Assembly (NCBI GenBank): GCA_012032855.1
Contig: JAAUQA010000064.1
Coordinates: forward strand, 1 to 10,896
Origin: Candidatus Competibacteraceae bacterium
Lineage (GTDB): Bacteria > Pseudomonadota > Gammaproteobacteria > Competibacterales > Competibacteraceae
Reading direction: 5' to 3'
Length of the DNA: 10,896 bases
Shown here: one piece after another, positions 7,568 to 10,896 of the stretch
Position numbering within the stretch: position 1 is the first letter of the stretch
Layout of the letters: each line of letters starts with the position of its first letter
Program-made: the position numbers and the translations under genes
Notes under the pieces: model-generated
The model's input: only the letters and a program-made list of their open reading frames with translations
What the model was told of the DNA's origin: nothing
Database searches by the model: none

Positions 7568-8835
7568 ATGAATTCGAATACACCTCGTTTTGTCAGCCGA
7601 TTGACGCGAGAGACTCTGGCGTTGATTTTAGCGGGTGGACGGGGCAGCCGACTTAAGCACCTCACTCAGTGGCGGGCGAAGCCTGCCACGCCGTTTGGGG
7701 GTAAATTTCGCATTATCGACTTTCCGTTATCCAATTGCATGAACTCCGACATTCGTCGGATAGCGGTATTGACCCAGTACAAAGCACATTCTCTAATCCT
7801 GCATACACAGAAAGGCTGGGGATTTTTGCGCGGAGAATTCGGGGAATTTGTCGAACTGTGGCCCGCTCAGCAACGGCTGGCCTCGTCATGGTACCAAGGA
7901 ACAGCCGATGCGGTGTATCAAAACCTGGATATCATGCGCAGCCACGCCCCGGAATACGTATTGATTCTGGCAGGCGACCATATCTACAAGATGGATTATG
8001 GCCCGATGATTGCCACTCACGTCGAACAACAGGCCGATGTTACCGTCGGTTGTATTGAAGTCCCGCGGGCCAGGGCGGCCGGCGAATTTGGCATCATTAC
8101 CGTAGATGACAAAGATCGTGTGTTGCGCTTTACGGAAAAACCCGCCAATCCGGAACCGTTGCCGGGTAAAGAGGATACCACGCTGGCCTCTATGGGGATT
8201 TATGTTTCAATGCCAAATTCCTGTACGAACAACTGATCAAAGATGCCGACACCTCGACCTCGAATCACGACTTTGGCAAGGACATCATTCCATCGGCGAT
8301 TGAGCGTTACCGGGTATACGCCCATGCTTTCCGAGATGTGCAAACCGGTAAACAGAATTATTGGCGTGATGTAGGCACGGTGGATGCGTTTTGGGAAGCG
8401 AATCTTGAACTAGCTGGGGTCAGTCCGGAACTTAATCTGTACGATGAGCAGTGGCCGATCTGGACTTATCAAGCGCAATTACCGCCCGCCAAGTTCGTGT
8501 TCGATGATGACAATCGCCGCGGTATGGCGGTGGACTCTATGGTTTCCGGCGGGTGCCTGATCAGCGGTGGGGATGTACGCCGCTCGTTACTGTTCTCCAA
8601 TGTGAAAGTCCATTCGTATGCCCATTTGGAGGATGCCGTGGTGTTGCCCGATGTGGATATTGGTCGGCACTGTCGGCTCAAAAAAGTGATTATTGATGAG
8701 GGCTGCATCATCCCACCGGGCACGGTTATCGGTGAGGATCTCGCTGCAGACGCAAAGCGGTTCTATGTCTCCGAAGGCGGCGTGGTCTTGGTAACCCCGG
8801 AAATGCTGGGTCAGGAGTTGCATCAGGTTCGTTGA
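7568..8835 (+). CDS. glgC: Glucose-1-phosphate adenylyltransferase GlgC, one frameshift
   Basis: GlgC makes ADP-glucose from ATP and glucose 1-phosphate, the committing step of bacterial glycogen synthesis. The N-terminal nucleotidyltransferase domain has [13 protein letters not shown] (20-32), the GTADAVYQN loop (111-119), [11 protein letters not shown] (134-144, with Asp137) and TEKP with glucose-1-phosphate Lys191. The C-terminal beta-helix domain contains [20 protein letters not shown]. Translation from 7568 falls out of frame in the T run at 8205-8207. Restoring one T gives [20 protein letters not shown] and joins GKDIIPSAI and the rest, 422 residues in total, the usual length. Position 35 is Trp (TQWRAKP), where E. 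coli has Lys39, a residue involved in fructose 1,6-bisphosphate activation. GAGAGG eight bases before the ATG sets the start. A 30-base gap leads to the synthase gene. Confidence 0.94.
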
Positions 8836-8865
8836 GTTGTTTACCCGTCGCCGGAAATACTATTC

Positions 8866-10086
8866 ATGAAAATCCTTTTTTTGACCAATGAATACCCGCC
8901 GTACATCTACGGCGGTGCTGGAGTCCATGTAGAGCACTTGGTGCCGGAGTTAGCCCAATTGGAAAATGGGGCCCACACGGTTCAGGTGTTGTGCTTCGGC
9001 GATCAGCAGGTACAGCATGATAATTTTCATGTGCAAGGAATCCAGGGAATCCAGGCGGAGATGCCATATCAGGATCGCCGTCATCAGAAGTATTTCGATA
9101 CCTTGGTGCGTAACATCGTGATGGCCGGTTCCGTAGCGGAAGCGGATATTGTCCATTGTCACACCTGGTACTCACACCTGGCGGGCTGTTTGCTGAAATC
9201 ATTAGTGGGCGCCAAACTGGTGCTCACGACGCACTCTCTGGAACCCCATCGTCCCTGGAAGGTGGAACAATTAGGTAGTGCTTATCAAGGCAGCACCTGG
9301 GTGGAAAAGACGGCTTATCACAATGCTGATGGCGTGGTGGCCGTTTCCAACGCCATGAGTGCTGATGTTCAGACATTATATGGCGTGCCGCGTGAAAAAA
9401 TTCAGGTCATACACAACGGTATTGACTTGAATCGCTTTAAACCCTCGCCTAATCCTGCAGTGTTGACTACCTACGGGATTGACCCTAACCGGCCTTACAT
9501 TCTTTTTGTTGGGCGAATTACCCGACAAAAGGGCATCATTCATTTGGTCAATGCAATTAAATACGTACACCCGGGTATTCAAATTGTGTTGTGCGCCGGT
9601 ACGCCCGATACGATAGAAATCGGTGAGGAAATGAAAGCTCGGGTAGCGGATGCACGCGCTGCCAAGCCAAACGATGTGATTTGGATATCGCAGAATCTGG
9701 GTAAATCAGACTTAGTCACTTTATATACCCACGCCGTGTTATTTGTTTGTCCTTCTGTCTATGAGCCATTCGGCATTATTAATTTGGAGGCAATGGCCTG
9801 TGAAACGCCGGTAGTGGCCGCTGCCGTGGGTGGTATTCCAGAGGTGGTCGTGCCGGTAGAAACCGGCTTGCTGGTTCCTCTTGAAGCCGCTGGTCAAGGC
9901 GATTTTGAACCTCGGGATCCCGGGTTGTTCTCTCAGGATTTAGCAACTAGCATTAATTTGCTGCTGGATTCACCGGATACCCTGCAGGCTATGGGACGCA
10001 AGGCTCGAGAACGGGTGGAACGACACTTCAGTTGGACATACATTGCACAACAAACGCTGGAGTTCTACAAAACTCTGCTAAGTTGA
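8866..10086 (+). CDS. glgM: GT4-type glycogen / maltose-1-phosphate synthase (GlgM-like)
   Basis: The 406-residue protein is a GT-B glycosyltransferase of the short, actinobacterial type of 'GlgA', now known in mycobacteria as GlgM. GlgM uses ADP-glucose and glucose 1-phosphate to make maltose 1-phosphate, and can also extend glucans. Diagnostic segments are EYPPYIYGGAGVHVEHL (9-25), VHCHTWYSHLAG (96-107), THSLEPHRPWKVEQLGSAYQ (122-141), VIHNGID (181-187), FVGRITRQKG (214-223) and CPSVYEPFGIINLEAMAC, with the E-x7-E pair Glu300 and Glu308. Classic GT5 GlgA would be about 470-480 residues and start with a KxGGL motif, which is absent. It follows glgC, its ADP-glucose supplier. The frame is intact. 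A weak CGGAA precedes the ATG. Whether the physiological product is glycogen or maltose 1-phosphate cannot be told from sequence, and no glgE or glgB is in the window. Confidence 0.88.
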   Translation: MKILFLTNEYPPYIYGGAGVHVEHLVPELAQLENGAHTVQVLCFGDQQVQHDNFHVQGIQGIQAEMPYQDRRHQKYFDTLVRNIVMAGSVAEADIVHCHTWYSHLAGCLLKSLVGAKLVLTTHSLEPHRPWKVEQLGSAYQGSTWVEKTAYHNADGVVAVSNAMSADVQTLYGVPREKIQVIHNGIDLNRFKPSPNPAVLTTYGIDPNRPYILFVGRITRQKGIIHLVNAIKYVHPGIQIVLCAGTPDTIEIGEEMKARVADARAAKPNDVIWISQNLGKSDLVTLYTHAVLFVCPSVYEPFGIINLEAMACETPVVAAAVGGIPEVVVPVETGLLVPLEAAGQGDFEPRDPGLFSQDLATSINLLLDSPDTLQAMGRKARERVERHFSWTYIAQQTLEFYKTLLS

Positions 10087-10118
10087 GATTGCCCAATTAT
10101 CACTAGGGGCCCACAAGT

Positions 10119-10627
10119 ATGCGTTTGTTGTTAATCGCGTCGTTGATCGTGGTATTGAATCCAGTCTACGCAGAAGATACTCGTTCATTAGGGATGCGAG
10201 TAGGGGTTTCTCTAAACGAGAACAAAGAATTTTTCAGTACAGTGTTGTTTACCAGCTATCCGCTTTCTGAATCCGTACAAACTGTGATCGGAGAAGTATA
10301 TCCTCGGATTAATGCCGGTCTGGGGCTATTATGGGATGAGAGAAAACCGGTGTTGTGGGTTCGTTGGGACCGAGTGTTGTGTTCCATGGGATGCAGGATA
10401 GACTGAGGCTGGAAGCGGGGATCGATATTGCCGTACTGAGTCGCACTCGATTTGATGAAGTCGATTTCGGTAGTGCCTTGGAGTTTATCTCTCATGTCCA
10501 ATTTGCTTGGGAGGTTGCTGAAAGGCTCACCGCTGGCTACCGCTTCCAACACATGTCCAATGCGGGACTTAACGCTAGAAATCCCGGTTTGAATCTGCAT
10601 TTTTTATCTCTTGAGTATTCTTTCTGA
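10119..10627 (+). CDS. pagL: PagL-like lipid A 3-O-deacylase (acyloxyacyl hydrolase family), one frameshift
   Basis: PagL is an outer-membrane beta-barrel that removes the ester-linked 3-O acyl chain from lipid A. A signal peptide is clear: MRLLLIASLIVVLNPVYA, with cleavage likely after residue 18. The first frame ends at a stop soon after LLWDERKPVLWV. Restoring one T at 10360-10361 continues as SLGPSVVFHGMQDRLRLEAG, giving 169 residues. The C-terminus has the family signature YRFQHMSNAGLNARNPGLN and ends in Phe, as barrel proteins do. His145 and Ser147 match the catalytic pair His126/Ser128 of P. aeruginosa PagL. Twelve residues after the Ser, where Glu140 completes that triad, this protein has Asn159. 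It sits 32 bases after the glycogen synthase gene and 16 before cysB. AGGGG precedes the ATG. Confidence 0.8.
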
Positions 10628-10643
10628 CGGAGTCAGAAGCGTT

Positions 10644-10896
10644 GTGAAACTGCAACAACTTCGCTATTTAACGGCTATCGCTAAGAATAATTTAAATATT
10701 TCAGCAGCCGCTGAAGCGCTCTTTACCTCACAACCCGGGGTCAGTAAGCAAATTCGTTTGTTGGAAGATGAATTAGGTGTTGAGTTGTTTAACCGCAATG
10801 GTAAACATTTGACCCACATCACGCCGGTAGGGCGGCGTATCATCGAAAAGGCTGAACGGATTTTGGGGGAAGTTCGCAATATTCAGACCCTGGCGG
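10644..10896 (+). CDS. cysB: LysR-family regulator CysB, N-terminal part (cut by window end)
   Basis: CysB is the LysR-type activator of sulfate assimilation and cysteine synthesis genes, responding to N-acetylserine or O-acetylserine. The open frame from GTG 10644 runs to the window edge for 84 codons. It begins (M)KLQQLRYLTAIAKNNLNISA and contains FTSQPGVSKQIRLLEDELGV, then FNRNGKHLTHITPVG, a full winged-helix DNA-binding domain. The KLQQLRY start, the NLN-S-AAEALFTSQPG spacing and GKHLT distinguish CysB/Cbl from most LysR regulators. CGGAG at 10629-10633 or AGAAG at 10635-10639 could serve as ribosome binding site. The GTG start lies 16 bases after the pagL stop, so the gene may be read from the same transcript. 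The effector-binding domain is outside the window, so Cbl is not fully excluded. Confidence 0.85.
   Translation, partial: MKLQQLRYLTAIAKNNLNISAAAEALFTSQPGVSKQIRLLEDELGVELFNRNGKHLTHITPVGRRIIEKAERILGEVRNIQTLA

Noticed and set aside
1..10896. tRNA, rRNA, CRISPR, insertion sequence or prophage content
   Set aside because: No cloverleaf, spaced repeat array, transposase or terminal inverted repeat was found on reading both strands.

Overview
The window reads as chromosomal DNA from a Gram-negative proteobacterium, most likely a gammaproteobacterium. The evidence is an LpxA-based lipid A pathway, a CysB-type regulator at the right edge, GltBD glutamate synthase and a PagL-type outer-membrane deacylase. 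No mobile elements, RNA genes or CRISPR arrays were seen. The content is metabolic and envelope-related.

Layout. At the left edge is the last part of gltB (damaged by indels), then an intact gltD. A strong hairpin at 1631-1662 separates gltD from a convergent small gene for a 69-residue acidic protein. Divergent from that small gene runs a tightly overlapping operon, lpxA-gnnA-gnnB (2089-4946). GnnA and GnnB are the oxidoreductase and aminotransferase that replace the 3-hydroxyl of UDP-GlcNAc with an amine. LpxA encoded beside them would then be expected to make an amide-linked, 2,3-diamino type lipid A. Converging on gnnB, with overlapping stop codons, is a minus-strand unit: a HAD-family hydrolase of unknown substrate (7316-6561), pdxS and pdxT. 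PdxST is the two-subunit pyridoxal 5'-phosphate synthase of the DXP-independent pathway.

Divergent from the HAD gene is a plus-strand series: glgC (ADP-glucose pyrophosphorylase), a short GT4-type glycogen synthase of the GlgM/actinobacterial class, a pagL-like lipid A deacylase, and the first 84 codons of cysB cut by the window end. Spacings of 16-32 bases without visible terminators suggest they may be co-transcribed.

Two points stand out. First, the lpxA-gnnA-gnnB cassette predicts amide-linked acyl chains at the lipid A 3-positions, yet the same window encodes a PagL-like protein, whose known relatives hydrolyse a 3-O ester. Second, at least six conserved genes (gltB, gnnB, pdxT, pdxS, glgC, pagL) are interrupted by single-base indels, several in short homopolymers, with well-conserved sequence on both sides of each break. 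That pattern fits sequencing or assembly error far better than pseudogenisation. I therefore give these genes as full-length loci with the break positions noted.
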